This document shows positions 41,577-49,647 of a stretch of DNA of 64,000 nt, in pieces; the stretch's first letter is position 1, and each line of letters opens with the position of its first letter. The notes beneath the pieces are model-generated. The model did no database searches. It had not been told where the DNA came from and saw only the letters and a list, made by a program, of their open reading frames with translations. The stretch covers positions 1 to 64,000 of the forward strand of contig CAZEBW010000003.1 in the NCBI GenBank assembly GCA_964510205.1, given 5' to 3'. The DNA is from CAZEBW01 sp964510205. Lineage in GTDB: Bacteria > Chloroflexota > Anaerolineae > VGOG01. Both the position numbers and the translations under genes were made by a program.

Positions 41577-42245
41577 TCAATTTGCAGCCTTGGCCTTCGC
41601 TGTCTTGAGCATCTCCTCCAGCATGCCGTGGCCGCCGTAGTTGAGGATGGCGAAGGACAGCAGCATCCGCTTGCGCTCCTCGTCGTATTCCTGATGGTCC
41701 AGGATTTTGTCCACGTATCCGCTGGCCTGGCTGGCGGTGACCACCAGGCCGCCCTCCAGCAGCAGCCGCGCCTTCCGCTCCAGCTCGCCCAGCTCCAGCC
41801 GATCCATGGCCTGCTCCACCATCCGCACCCGCTGGCCAGCCAGGGCCACGTCTATGCGGCGCCGGCAGAAGCTCTGCAAGCGGTCGTACAGCTCGTCCAG
41901 GTGGATTTCCACCCCCTCAGAGTCGGCCGTGCCGGGCAGCGGCTTCATCACCGTGAAGCGGGTGCGCACCAGGGTGGGCAAGCCCAGTCCTACCGCCAGC
42001 GCTACCCAAGGGGAATCGCCCCCCGTCCCGAAGCTGCGCATCAGCGCCAGGATCAGCACGGCCATGGTGACGTTCAGAATCAGCAGGATGATCGAGCCCC
42101 AGGTGCGCAGCGCGCGCACCGGATCGAGTTCGAAAGAGCTGACCACCTCGGACAGAGCCAAAACCAGGCTGGCTCCACCGGCCAGGAGATACAGCCCCCA
42201 GGGCACGCTGGCCAGCCACGTCGCTATGGCATTGAATACCGTCAT
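41577..42245 (-). CDS. Membrane protein of unknown function
   Basis: A 222-aa protein with three hydrophobic N-terminal helices (about residues 8-100: TWLASVPWGLYLLAGGASL, then IILLILNVTMAVLILAL, then WVALAVGLGLPTL) and a soluble helical C-terminal half rich in Arg, Glu and Leu. The start ATG 42245 has AGGAGG 6 nt before. It overlaps the winged-helix-like gene upstream as ATGA, so the two probably act together. No family was recognised. Confidence 0.7.
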   Translation of the reverse strand: MTVFNAIATWLASVPWGLYLLAGGASLVLALSEVVSSFELDPVRALRTWGSIILLILNVTMAVLILALMRSFGTGGDSPWVALAVGLGLPTLVRTRFTVMKPLPGTADSEGVEIHLDELYDRLQSFCRRRIDVALAGQRVRMVEQAMDRLELGELERKARLLLEGGLVVTASQASGYVDKILDHQEYDEERKRMLLSFAILNYGGHGMLEEMLKTAKAKAAN

Positions 42246-42529
42246 TTCAACCTCCTGGCCCAACGCAATTCCCGCTGCAAACGCAGACCACGCTGGTTGA
42301 GCGTCACCAGGTCGCCTCCCAAGCGGCCCTTCACCTGCCTGACGTCAATCAACTGCTTGTCCTTCAAGGACAGCAGCGGGTCGTTGACCTCCTCGGGCAG
42401 AGAGAAGGTCTTGACCGCCAGTTCGGCCGGCGTGGCTGCCCCCACCTCCCCCAACACCTCCAAAATAGTCCTCTCCTCGTCCGAGAGGTCGTCTTCCAGC
42501 TCCCTCAGTTCTTCCAATGTCTCAGCCAT
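42242..42529 (-). CDS. Small winged-helix-like protein
   Basis: A 95-aa protein: an acidic N-terminus, then helices and a wing pattern (LSDEERTILEVLGEVGAATPAEL, KQLIDVRQVKGRLGGD) as in small DNA-binding or effector-type winged helices. A basic C-terminus follows. It is translationally coupled to the membrane protein downstream, so it may be a partner of it and not a free regulator. Confidence 0.65.
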   Translation of the reverse strand: MAETLEELRELEDDLSDEERTILEVLGEVGAATPAELAVKTFSLPEEVNDPLLSLKDKQLIDVRQVKGRLGGDLVTLNQRGLRLQRELRWARRLK

Positions 42530-42576
42530 GATTTTTTACCTCCTGAATAGCTAAGTTCCTCTATGCCCCTCACGTT

Positions 42577-43869
42577 TCACGTTTTACTTATGGTCTCCTC
42601 CCGCCCCGGCCCTACGGACACGAAGGTCGCCGGGGCATCGGCCAGCTCTTCGATCCGCCGCACGTAGTCCAGGGCTGGCTGGGGCAGATCGGACAGCGAC
42701 CTGGCGCCTCGGATGTCCTCGCTCCAGCCCGGCCACTCCTCGTAGATGGGCCTGCACTCGGCCAACACCTCCGCGCTAGGCGGGAAGCTCTCCAGCCGCT
42801 GGCTGCGATAATCGTAGGCCACGCAGATGTTAAGGGTCTCCAGGCTGGCGAGGATGTCCAGCTTGGTGATGGCGAGCTCCGTCAGACCATTGATTTGGGC
42901 GGCGTAGCGCAAGGCCACCCCGTCCAGCCAGCCGCAGCGACGAGGGCGGCCGGTGGTGGTGCCGTATTCGTCCCAGGGATGCTCCCCCGTCCCTCGCAGA
43001 CGGTCGCCCACCTCGTCGAGCAGTTCGGTGGGCATGGGACCGCCTCCCACCCGCGTTTGGAAGGCCTTGACCACCCCCACGACGCGCTCGATGTGCCGGG
43101 GACCGAAGCCCAGGCCGGTCAGCGCGCCCCCGGCGATGGGCGAGGAACTGGTCACGAAGGGGTAGGTGCCGTGGTCGAGATCGAGCAGCGTGCCCTGCGC
43201 CCCCTCGCACAGCACTCTCTTCCCCGCTCTCAAAGCTTGGTGGAGGATGGGCGCGGTGTCGGCCACGTAGGGGGCCAGCCGCGCGGCGTAGGCGGCGTAC
43301 TCCTCCGCCGCCTGGTGGGGATCGAGCGGCGGCTGACGGTAGACGCGCTCCAGCACGGCGTTCTTGGCCTCCACCGCCGCCCGCACCTTCTCCGCGAAGG
43401 CTGCCTGATCGAGCATGTCCCAGGAGCGCAGGCCCGATCTAGCCGCCTTGTCGCCATAGGTAGGCCCGATGCCCCGCTTGGTGGTGCCGATCTTCCCCTC
43501 GCCCAGCGACTTCTCGGCCGCGCCGTCCAGGGCCACGTCGTAGGGCATGATCAAATGCGCCCTGGCGCTCAGCTTGAGCCGCTGCGGCGAAACCTCCACG
43601 CCTCGCTCGGCCAGCCCCTCGATCTCTCGGCTCAACGTCCTGGGGTTCACTACCACCCCATTGCCGATGAGGCAGGTGGTGTGGGGATACAGAATCCCCG
43701 ACGGCGTCAGGTGCAGAGCGAATCTCTCCCCGCCCACGGTGATGGTGTGGCCGGCGTTGTCGCCCCCGTTGTAGCGGGCCACGATGTCCACCTCAGCGGC
43801 CAGTAAGTCGGTGATCTTTCCTTTTCCCTCGTCGCCCCATTGGGCGCCGACGATTACGGTTGCAGGCAT
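42577..43869 (-). CDS. purA: Adenylosuccinate synthetase
   Basis: A 430-aa enzyme that joins IMP and aspartate with GTP in AMP synthesis. The P-loop is VGAQWGDEGKGK, the IMP region YNGGDNAGHTI, and the C-terminal RCGWLDGVALRYA and GTTTGRPRRCGW blocks are intact. The start ATG 43869 is preceded by GAGGAGG; the longer frame to 43962 reads a short-unit palindrome. Confidence 0.97.
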   Translation of the reverse strand: MPATVIVGAQWGDEGKGKITDLLAAEVDIVARYNGGDNAGHTITVGGERFALHLTPSGILYPHTTCLIGNGVVVNPRTLSREIEGLAERGVEVSPQRLKLSARAHLIMPYDVALDGAAEKSLGEGKIGTTKRGIGPTYGDKAARSGLRSWDMLDQAAFAEKVRAAVEAKNAVLERVYRQPPLDPHQAAEEYAAYAARLAPYVADTAPILHQALRAGKRVLCEGAQGTLLDLDHGTYPFVTSSSPIAGGALTGLGFGPRHIERVVGVVKAFQTRVGGGPMPTELLDEVGDRLRGTGEHPWDEYGTTTGRPRRCGWLDGVALRYAAQINGLTELAITKLDILASLETLNICVAYDYRSQRLESFPPSAEVLAECRPIYEEWPGWSEDIRGARSLSDLPQPALDYVRRIEELADAPATFVSVGPGREETISKT

Positions 43870-43894
43870 GGGGTTGCCTCCTCGTTCAGTTGGT

Positions 43895-44003
43895 ACATCC
43901 GTAGATTCGGTATCCGTATATTCGTAGATTCGGATTCGTAAACTCGTGACTCCCGAATCCACGAGTCTACGAAGATACGAATTTACGAATGTACGAATTT
44001 ACC
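43895..44003. repeat. ATTCGTAGATTCG-type palindrome
   Basis: Degenerate units (CGTAGATTCGGTATCCG, then GGATTCGTAAACTCGTG) are followed by their complement (CACGAGTCTACGAAGATACG, then AATTTACGAATG). It fills the purA/M20 gap and also lies at 45376-45462. Confidence 0.75.
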
Positions 44004-44010
44004 AATCAGT

Positions 44011-45237
44011 CTATTGGCGCACACCCAGTATCTCGACGGCCAGGCGGGCGTAGACCCGCGCGGCGGCCACTACGTCGTCCAGACGGATCTGGTCGTCCAC
44101 GGTGTGGGCGAAGCGCTCCTCGCCGGGACCGAAGCCCACGGTGGGGATGTTGGCTCTCCCCATGGTGTAGGCGCCGTCGGTGGAGAAAGCCCACTGGCCG
44201 ATGCTGGGCCGATAACCCAGCGTCTCTCGGATGGCGCGAGCCGTGGCCTGCACCAGCGGGTGGTCCTGATCCAGCGCCCAGGGGGGATAGAACTCTTTGG
44301 CTCGGCACTCGTAGCCCGTGTAGCTGGTGGCTCGATACTTGGTCACTTCTACATTGGCCCGGATTCCCTCACGGGCGATGATCCCCTGCACCTCTGCCAG
44401 GGCTTTGGCCTCGGTCTCGCCCAGCGTGAGACGGCGGTCAATGTAGAAAGTGCAGGCGTCGGGGATGGCGTTGCGGCTGGCGGCGGAGCTGTCAATTTGG
44501 GTGACGGCGATGCTCCCCTGGCCCAGGAAAGGATCGTCGGCCAAGCGGGGGACCAGAAGCTCGACGCCGAAGATCAGCCGCGCGGCGTCGTAGATGGCGT
44601 TTCTCCCTCGCCTAGGAGTGGCGGCATGGCAGGACTGGCCTCGGACAGTGACTTTCATCTCCACGCGCCCCCGATGGCCCCGTTTGATCTGCAAATTCGT
44701 TGGTTCCCCCAGGACGACGAAGTCGGGCCGGATTCCCTCTTCCTCGATCAGCACCCGCACAGCCAAGCCCTCGCACGGTTCCTCTTGGACCACACCCACC
44801 ACACACAGTTCACCAGCCAACTGGACGCCGGCGTCAACGAGGGCCTTAGCTCCGTAAATCATGGCCGCCAGCGCGCCCTTCATGTCGCACGCGCCCAGGC
44901 CGTACAGCACTCCGTTCTCGATCTGGGCTGCGTAGGGATCGCGGCTCCAAGAGTCGGGATCGCTGACGCCCACGGTGTCCATGTGGCCGTCGTAAATGAG
45001 TCTGGGGGCAGCGCTGGCGCCGCGATGTCCTGAGGCCGCTTCGCTTACAGTCGAAGGGAGGCAGCCGACGACGTTTCCGATGCGGTCGCGCCTCACCCTG
45101 GGGAAGCCCACCTGCCGCATCTCCTCCGCCAGGCGCTCGGCCAACGCCTCCTCTTGGGTCGAGAGGCTAGGAATGCGGACTAAATCCTGGAGGAATGCAG
45201 TCAAGTCACGACGATCTTGGGAGGATAGGTTAAACAT
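44011..45237 (-). CDS. M20 metallohydrolase, YgeY-like
   Basis: A 408-aa dizinc peptidase/deacylase of the ArgE/DapE group. Zn ligands are in YDGHMDTVG, GACDMKGA, VQEEPCEG and the C-terminal FAHTVDDQ. Middle and end (GEPTNLQIKRGHRGRVEMKV, then DPFLGQGSIAVTQI, SYTG, GFGPGEERFAH) match YgeY, a hydrolase found in selenium-linked purine/carbamoyl gene sets of enterobacteria and clostridia. The other genes of those sets are not here, so the role is open. A 31-bp repeat (45026-45056) is read in frame as TVSEAASGH. Confidence 0.88.
   Translation of the reverse strand: MFNLSSQDRRDLTAFLQDLVRIPSLSTQEEALAERLAEEMRQVGFPRVRRDRIGNVVGCLPSTVSEAASGHRGASAAPRLIYDGHMDTVGVSDPDSWSRDPYAAQIENGVLYGLGACDMKGALAAMIYGAKALVDAGVQLAGELCVVGVVQEEPCEGLAVRVLIEEEGIRPDFVVLGEPTNLQIKRGHRGRVEMKVTVRGQSCHAATPRRGRNAIYDAARLIFGVELLVPRLADDPFLGQGSIAVTQIDSSAASRNAIPDACTFYIDRRLTLGETEAKALAEVQGIIAREGIRANVEVTKYRATSYTGYECRAKEFYPPWALDQDHPLVQATARAIRETLGYRPSIGQWAFSTDGAYTMGRANIPTVGFGPGEERFAHTVDDQIRLDDVVAAARVYARLAVEILGVRQ
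45026..45056. repeat. 31-bp repeat inside the M20 gene
   Basis: Second copy of the repeat at 39050-39080; read as TVSEAASGH in a loop near residue 62. Confidence 0.85.
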
Positions 45238-45257
45238 GGCTTCATCCTATTGAGTCT

Positions 45258-45363
45258 CAGTAGATGGAAATTTGGGTTCGTAGTGACGACTTTAGTCGTC
45301 TGGTTCGGGGGACAAGCGACTGAAGTCGCTACTACGAATCCCTATAGTGGTCAGATTTTCCAT
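45258..45363. mobile_element. GTCGC-core inverted-repeat element, copy 3
   Basis: A 106-bp element with ends AGTAGATGGAAA and TTTTCCATCT and the core GTAGTGACGACTTTAGTCGTC / AGCGACTGAAGTCGCTAC (written as two arms), the same core family as 10802-10887. An 11-bp direct repeat CTATTGAGTCT flanks it (45247-45257, 45364-45374). It lies 20 nt before the M20 start codon. Confidence 0.8.
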
Positions 45364-45375
45364 CTATTGAGTCTG

Positions 45376-45462
45376 TAAATCGGTAGATTCGGGATTCGTA
45401 AACCCGTAACCTGGGCTGCCCAAGTCCCAGATGACGAATCTACGAATCTACGAGTTTACGCA
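45376..45462. repeat. GATTCGGGATTCGTAAAC-type palindrome
   Basis: The same short-unit family as 43895-44003: AATCGGTAGATTCGGG units and their complements (GACGAATCTACGAATCTACG) between the element and the sugar transferase stop. Confidence 0.7.
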
Positions 45463-45465
45463 TTG

Positions 45466-46899
45466 CTAATACGCTCCTCGGCCGGCCAGGACGGCGGGCA
45501 GGGTTTTGAGGCCGATCTTGAGGTCCATCAGAGGCGACCAGTTTTCCAGGTAGTAGATGTCCAGCAGGCACATCTCGTCGAAGGTGAGCTGGCTGCGGCC
45601 GCTGACCTGCCAGAGGCCGGTGAGGCCCGGCGAGATCTCCAAGCGCCTTCGGTGCCACTCTTGGTATTGCTCCACCTCCGAAGGGATGGCCGGGCGCGGG
45701 CCGACCAGGCTCATCTCCCCCCGCAAGACGTTGTAGATCTGGGGGAGCTCGTCCAAACTGGTGCGGCGCAGAATTCTCCCTACCCTGGTGCAGCGCGGAT
45801 CGCTGCGCATCTTGAAAGTCGGCCCTGCGACTTCGTCTTGGTCTGCCAATTGAGGGCGCTCCTTATCTGCTCCCTGGCGCATAGAGCGAAATTTATAGCA
45901 CACAAATCTGGAACCATTTTTGCCCACTCGAATCTGTTTGAAAAGGACGGGGCCTGGGGAATCCAGTTTGATGGCCACAGAGATGAGGAGCAGTAGGGGC
46001 GAGAGCAAGATCGAGCCGGCCAGAGAGATGACGATGTCGCTGGCCCGCTTGAAGGCCAGGTTCCACCCCTTGATAGCGACCTCCTTGACGCCGATAATGG
46101 GGATGCCACCCAGGTCCTCGATGTCCACCCGACTGAGGGCCAACTGAAAGAGGTCGGGTACGATGCGAGCCCGCACCCGCTCCCGCTCACACTGCCGCAT
46201 GATGCCCAGAATCTTGCGGTGATGCATCCAGGGCAGGGTGATAATGACCTCGTCAATGGCCTGCTCTTGTACGACGCGGGGCAGATTATCCACATCGCCC
46301 AGGGCCTTGAAGCGGCCGATGTCTGTCTTGCTCTTCTCGGCATCATCGTCAACGAAGCCGATGACCTGGTAGCCCAGTTCGGGTTGGGCCACGATGTTGC
46401 GCATCAGCTTGCGGCCCACCTCGCCAGCTCCGACGATCAGCAAGCGGTCCACGCCGATGCCTTTCCTCATCTGCCTTTCCCAGACCCAGCGCTTGATCAG
46501 GCGGCTGAGGGAGAGCAGGGTGACGATGATGCCCCCCGCCCATAAAAACATCAAACGGGAATAGACCAGGGGCCTGAACCAGAAAGTGATCGCGGTGACG
46601 ATGACGATGCCGGTGGTGGTGCCGCCGACCAGAGCGTAGACCTCATCGAGCCAGGAGGCGCCGCGAGGCTGATCGTAGACTCCGCCTAGCTTGTAGGCGA
46701 TCATCAACAGAACCGTCAACAGCAAAGCGAAGGGTGTGTACACCCCGAAAGGAGCATCGTAGGCAGGATCAACGGTGCGAAACCACTGCAGGTCGTAGCG
46801 CACCCAGTAGGCAGCGGCGAAGCTCAGATTGATGAGCACCACATCCGCCACGGTCATGATTAGAGAAACCCATCGCCGGTACCGCTCAAACATCTCCAA
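45466..46899 (-). CDS. Undecaprenyl-phosphate sugar-1-phosphate transferase
   Basis: A 477-aa polyprenyl glycosylphosphotransferase (WbaP/CpsE type) that starts a polysaccharide unit on the lipid carrier. There are four to five N-terminal TM helices (about 15-125), a Rossmann-like middle (RLLIVGAGEVGRKLM), a further TM (DIVISLAGSILLSPLLLLI) and the catalytic end (LFKQIRVGKNGSRFVCYKFR, then RTSLDELPQIYNVLRGEMSL and VGPRP). It overlaps the glycosyltransferase upstream by 14 nt. Confidence 0.94.
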   Translation of the reverse strand: MEMFERYRRWVSLIMTVADVVLINLSFAAAYWVRYDLQWFRTVDPAYDAPFGVYTPFALLLTVLLMIAYKLGGVYDQPRGASWLDEVYALVGGTTTGIVIVTAITFWFRPLVYSRLMFLWAGGIIVTLLSLSRLIKRWVWERQMRKGIGVDRLLIVGAGEVGRKLMRNIVAQPELGYQVIGFVDDDAEKSKTDIGRFKALGDVDNLPRVVQEQAIDEVIITLPWMHHRKILGIMRQCERERVRARIVPDLFQLALSRVDIEDLGGIPIIGVKEVAIKGWNLAFKRASDIVISLAGSILLSPLLLLISVAIKLDSPGPVLFKQIRVGKNGSRFVCYKFRSMRQGADKERPQLADQDEVAGPTFKMRSDPRCTRVGRILRRTSLDELPQIYNVLRGEMSLVGPRPAIPSEVEQYQEWHRRRLEISPGLTGLWQVSGRSQLTFDEMCLLDIYYLENWSPLMDLKIGLKTLPAVLAGRGAY

Positions 46900-48019
46900 G
46901 CTCCATGACTCGACGGTAGACCCGCACCGTCTCCCGAGCTGTTTTTGTCCACGAGAAGCCTTTGGCTCTTTTCAATCCTCGCTCCCTCATCTCCTGTCGC
47001 AGGACCTCGTCACTCAAAGCTCGCCTCATGGCCTCCGCCAGCCCTTCCACATCCAGCGGATCAACGGTCAGCCCTGCCTCGCCCACCACCTCCGGCAGCG
47101 ACGACGTGTTGGCCGTGACCACGGGCGTCCCGCAGGCCATAGCCTCCAGGGGCGGCAGCCCGAAGCCTTCGTAGAGGGAAGGGTAAACGAACAGCTCCGC
47201 CGCGTTGTACCACAGAGGCAACTCGCTGGCGGGAATGTAGCCAGGGAACACGACCTCGCTCTCCAGGCCCAGTTCCTCCACGCGGGCGAAAATATCTTCG
47301 TAGAACCAGCCCGTGGCCCCGCCGATGACCAACTTCAAGTTTGCAAGTTCGCAAGTTTGCAAGTTTGCAAAGGCTTCGATGAGGCCGGCCACGTTCTTGC
47401 GCGGCTCGATGGTGCCCACGAAGAGGATGAAGTGCTCCGGGAGACCGCGCTCCGACCGAAAGGCAGCCACCTGATCCTGGGCCAGCGGGCGGAAGGCCTC
47501 GTCTATGCCGCAGTAGATCACGTCCACTTTATCAGGCGAGACCCCCAGCAGGCGGACCACGTCGCGCTTGGTGCTCTGCGAGATGGCGATGACGCGCCGG
47601 GCCTTTCTGGCTGAGAGGCGGGTAAACAGGCTCAGGTAGAAGCGTTTAGAGCGCTTGAAACTCTCGGGATGCAGAAGAAAACTGAGATCGTAAACAGTAA
47701 CCACCGACGGACAGGGCGAGAGCAAGGGCGTGACGAAAGCCAGGGCGTGGAGCAAGTCCGCCCCCTCTTTTCGCAAAGCGAAGGGTTGCACCACCTGTTC
47801 CCAAAAGATCCGAGCCACGGGCCTGGAAGTAGGCAGCCGCGAGAGCTTCAATGTCAAGTCCGAACCCGTGAACCTCCCATCGCCGATGAAAGCCGTGTAG
47901 CGGTTATCACCGTCCACGCGCGGCAGATGGGTAAGCAAGTTGTAGATGTACGAATTGATGCCCGCGCCCCGGTAGGTCTCTGTCAGGGACAGCAGGTGGG
48001 CGTTCAGGGCGATGTGCAT
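46886..48019 (-). CDS. Glycosyltransferase family 4
   Basis: A 377-aa GT-B glycosyltransferase: N-terminal acceptor domain (AGINSYIYNLLTHLP), donor domain with VGTIEPRKNVAGLIEAF and the EX7E-type block PSLYEGFGLPPLEAMACGTP. An 8-nt unit repeat (GCAAGTTT, about 47335-47375) is read in frame as FANLQTCELANLKL. It lies between the AbrB-like gene and the sugar transferase, overlapping both, so it probably adds an early sugar of the same polysaccharide. Confidence 0.92.
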   Translation of the reverse strand: MHIALNAHLLSLTETYRGAGINSYIYNLLTHLPRVDGDNRYTAFIGDGRFTGSDLTLKLSRLPTSRPVARIFWEQVVQPFALRKEGADLLHALAFVTPLLSPCPSVVTVYDLSFLLHPESFKRSKRFYLSLFTRLSARKARRVIAISQSTKRDVVRLLGVSPDKVDVIYCGIDEAFRPLAQDQVAAFRSERGLPEHFILFVGTIEPRKNVAGLIEAFANLQTCELANLKLVIGGATGWFYEDIFARVEELGLESEVVFPGYIPASELPLWYNAAELFVYPSLYEGFGLPPLEAMACGTPVVTANTSSLPEVVGEAGLTVDPLDVEGLAEAMRRALSDEVLRQEMRERGLKRAKGFSWTKTARETVRVYRRVMELGDV

Positions 48020-48279
48020 TTCTTCTCTCGGTAGTAACGTCGTCGTTGTTCATCCAAGCCTTCCAGTAGATCTTCTATGCTCAGCCCAGCCTCCTGGCGC
48101 AGACGCTCGATCTCCGCCGCCAACTTGGGCACCAGGGACACCTTGGGGGTCACGAAAAAGGCCCCGTCCAGGTCAATGAGAGTCAGGGTATCTCCAGCCT
48201 CCAGGCTGTGGCGCTGACGTAGTTTGGCGGGCAGGGTGATCACCCCCCGTTGGCGGATTTGGATGGTATTGGCTTCCAT
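48004..48279 (-). CDS. AbrB/SpoVT-type DNA-binding protein
   Basis: A 91-aa protein with a swapped-hairpin domain: TIQIRQRGVITLPAKLRQRHSLEAGD (about 5-30), then a helical tail with two Lys/Arg-rich stretches. The start ATG 48279 follows AAGGAGG; the frame to 48333 adds unrelated residues. It overlaps the glycosyltransferase by 16 nt and may control this surface-polysaccharide operon, or be an antitoxin without its toxin. Confidence 0.82.
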   Translation of the reverse strand: MEANTIQIRQRGVITLPAKLRQRHSLEAGDTLTLIDLDGAFFVTPKVSLVPKLAAEIERLRQEAGLSIEDLLEGLDEQRRRYYREKKCTSP

Positions 48280-48349
48280 AAGGCACCTCCTTGAAAAAGA
48301 GATGAATTTGCAGAATATCAGCATTTCAGCCATATTATAGTACCGTTAA

Positions 48350-49486
48350 TCATCGGGGGCAAGTCGCCATGAGCTCCCGGTATACGTGATACGTCTTCGC
48401 CGCCACCTGGGCCTGGGTGTAGTGGGCCAGCACCCGCTCTCGGCCTCTTCGAGCCAGTTCCTCCCGCAAAGCCGAATCGGTCATCAGTTGGGCCAGTTTG
48501 CCCTGCAAAGCCTGGGCATCCCCCTCGGCGAAAACCAGGCCCGCATCACCGATGACGTTGGGGATTTCCCCCGAGTCCGATCCCACCACCGGCACCCCGC
48601 AGGCCATGGCCTCGATCAACACCCGCCCGAACTGCTCTTTCCAGTTGGGTCGGGTCAGGGAGGGCAGGACCAAGGCGTCCAATTGACTGTAATAGTCAGG
48701 CATCTGAGTGGAAGGAATGGGCTCCTCAAACCTCACCCGCTCGGCGATGCCCAGCTCCGTGGCCAGCTTTTCCAGTGGAGCCTTCTGCGGCCCACTCCCC
48801 AGGATGCGCAACCGCCAATCGCCTGCCAGACCGGCCACCGCCCGCAGCAAGATGTGCACTCCCTTCTCTTCGACCAGCCTGCCTACGTAGCCAATGACGA
48901 AAGGTTGTGAAACGTGAGGCGTGAAACGTGAAACGTGAGGCGTGAAACGTGAAACGTGATAGATCTCAGGATCCACCCCAAACTGCGGAATCGCCTTGAC
49001 AGGTCCTCGATACCCTTTCGCCCTCAGCACCCCCACCGCTTCGGCGTTGCCGGCGATGGCGTAATCGGCCTTGCGCAAATTGTAGCTTTCGATGAGGCTG
49101 AAGGGGGGCGGATAGCGGCGATGGAGGTTTTGCCAGGTGAAGAAGATGGCCTTGGCTCCGCGCTTCTTGGCCAGGCGCATAGCTTGCCAAGTAGCCGCGT
49201 TGTAGGGCTCCTCGTCAATGTGGACGATGTGGGGCTTGATGCTCCTGAAATGCTTGCCCAAGCCCGGATAGAAGTGCAGGTGGAAGTGGCCGTTGAGGGC
49301 CATCCTCTCCACCACCAGCTCATATCCCTGCGTATGCGCTCGCTCCAGCCGCATCACCCCTCGTTCGTCGCGCCAGCAGGGCGGCACCACCACGGTGAGC
49401 TCCACGTTGGGCAACTTGGCCAGTTCCTCCAGTTTTTTCTGATAGGCGCCCACGATGCAGGCCTTGGAGATCATCAGCACGCGCAA
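48350..49486 (-). CDS. Glycosyltransferase family 4
   Basis: A GT-B glycosyltransferase: LRVLMISKACIVGAYQKKLEEL at the start, VGRLVEEKGVHILLRAV in the donor domain and EQFGRVLIEAMACGVPVVGS. I choose TTG 49486 (AAGGAG 7 nt upstream), because the promoter -10 at 49527-49532 puts the transcript start near 49520, leaving no leader for the longer frame (to 49522). Seven-nt units (GTGAAAC/GTGAGGC, 48905-48958) add a repeated VSRFTPH between the two domains. Confidence 0.9.
   Translation of the reverse strand: MRVLMISKACIVGAYQKKLEELAKLPNVELTVVVPPCWRDERGVMRLERAHTQGYELVVERMALNGHFHLHFYPGLGKHFRSIKPHIVHIDEEPYNAATWQAMRLAKKRGAKAIFFTWQNLHRRYPPPFSLIESYNLRKADYAIAGNAEAVGVLRAKGYRGPVKAIPQFGVDPEIYHVSRFTPHVSRFTPHVSQPFVIGYVGRLVEEKGVHILLRAVAGLAGDWRLRILGSGPQKAPLEKLATELGIAERVRFEEPIPSTQMPDYYSQLDALVLPSLTRPNWKEQFGRVLIEAMACGVPVVGSDSGEIPNVIGDAGLVFAEGDAQALQGKLAQLMTDSALREELARRGRERVLAHYTQAQVAAKTYHVYRELMATCPR
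48905..48958. repeat. 7-nt unit repeat in a glycosyltransferase gene
   Basis: About seven GTGAAAC or GTGAGGC units. Three units make seven codons, so VSRFTPH repeats in the interdomain linker. Confidence 0.9.
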
Positions 49487-49526
49487 ATGGCTGCTCCTTT
49501 CGGTCTCTGCTATGTGACCCACCTAC

Positions 49527-49555
49527 ATTATAACCCACCGACAGACAAAAAGCAA
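49527..49555 (-). promoter_or_regulatory. Promoter of the GT4 gene
   Basis: Minus strand: TTGCTT (49550-49555), 17 nt, TATAAT (49527-49532). It is divergent from the plus-strand promoter 26 nt away. Confidence 0.6.
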
Positions 49556-49580
49556 AGAGCGAGCCAGTGGGAGCTCCTGG

Positions 49581-49608
49581 TTGACATTTCTACGCCTTGT
49601 GCTATAAT
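49581..49608 (+). promoter_or_regulatory. Strong sigma-70 promoter
   Basis: TTGACA (49581-49586), 16 nt, TATAAT (49603-49608) with an extended TGC before it: a consensus promoter. Transcription starts near 49615. Confidence 0.85.
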
Positions 49609-49647
49609 CTACGCCTGTGGAGGAATGGGGGGAAGGGTTGGCAGAGC

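Noticed and set aside
40557..42554. 665-aa plus-strand frame across the aminotransferase and membrane genes
   Set aside because: It covers two or three real minus-strand genes and is Gln/His/Gly-rich, as expected for antisense frames.
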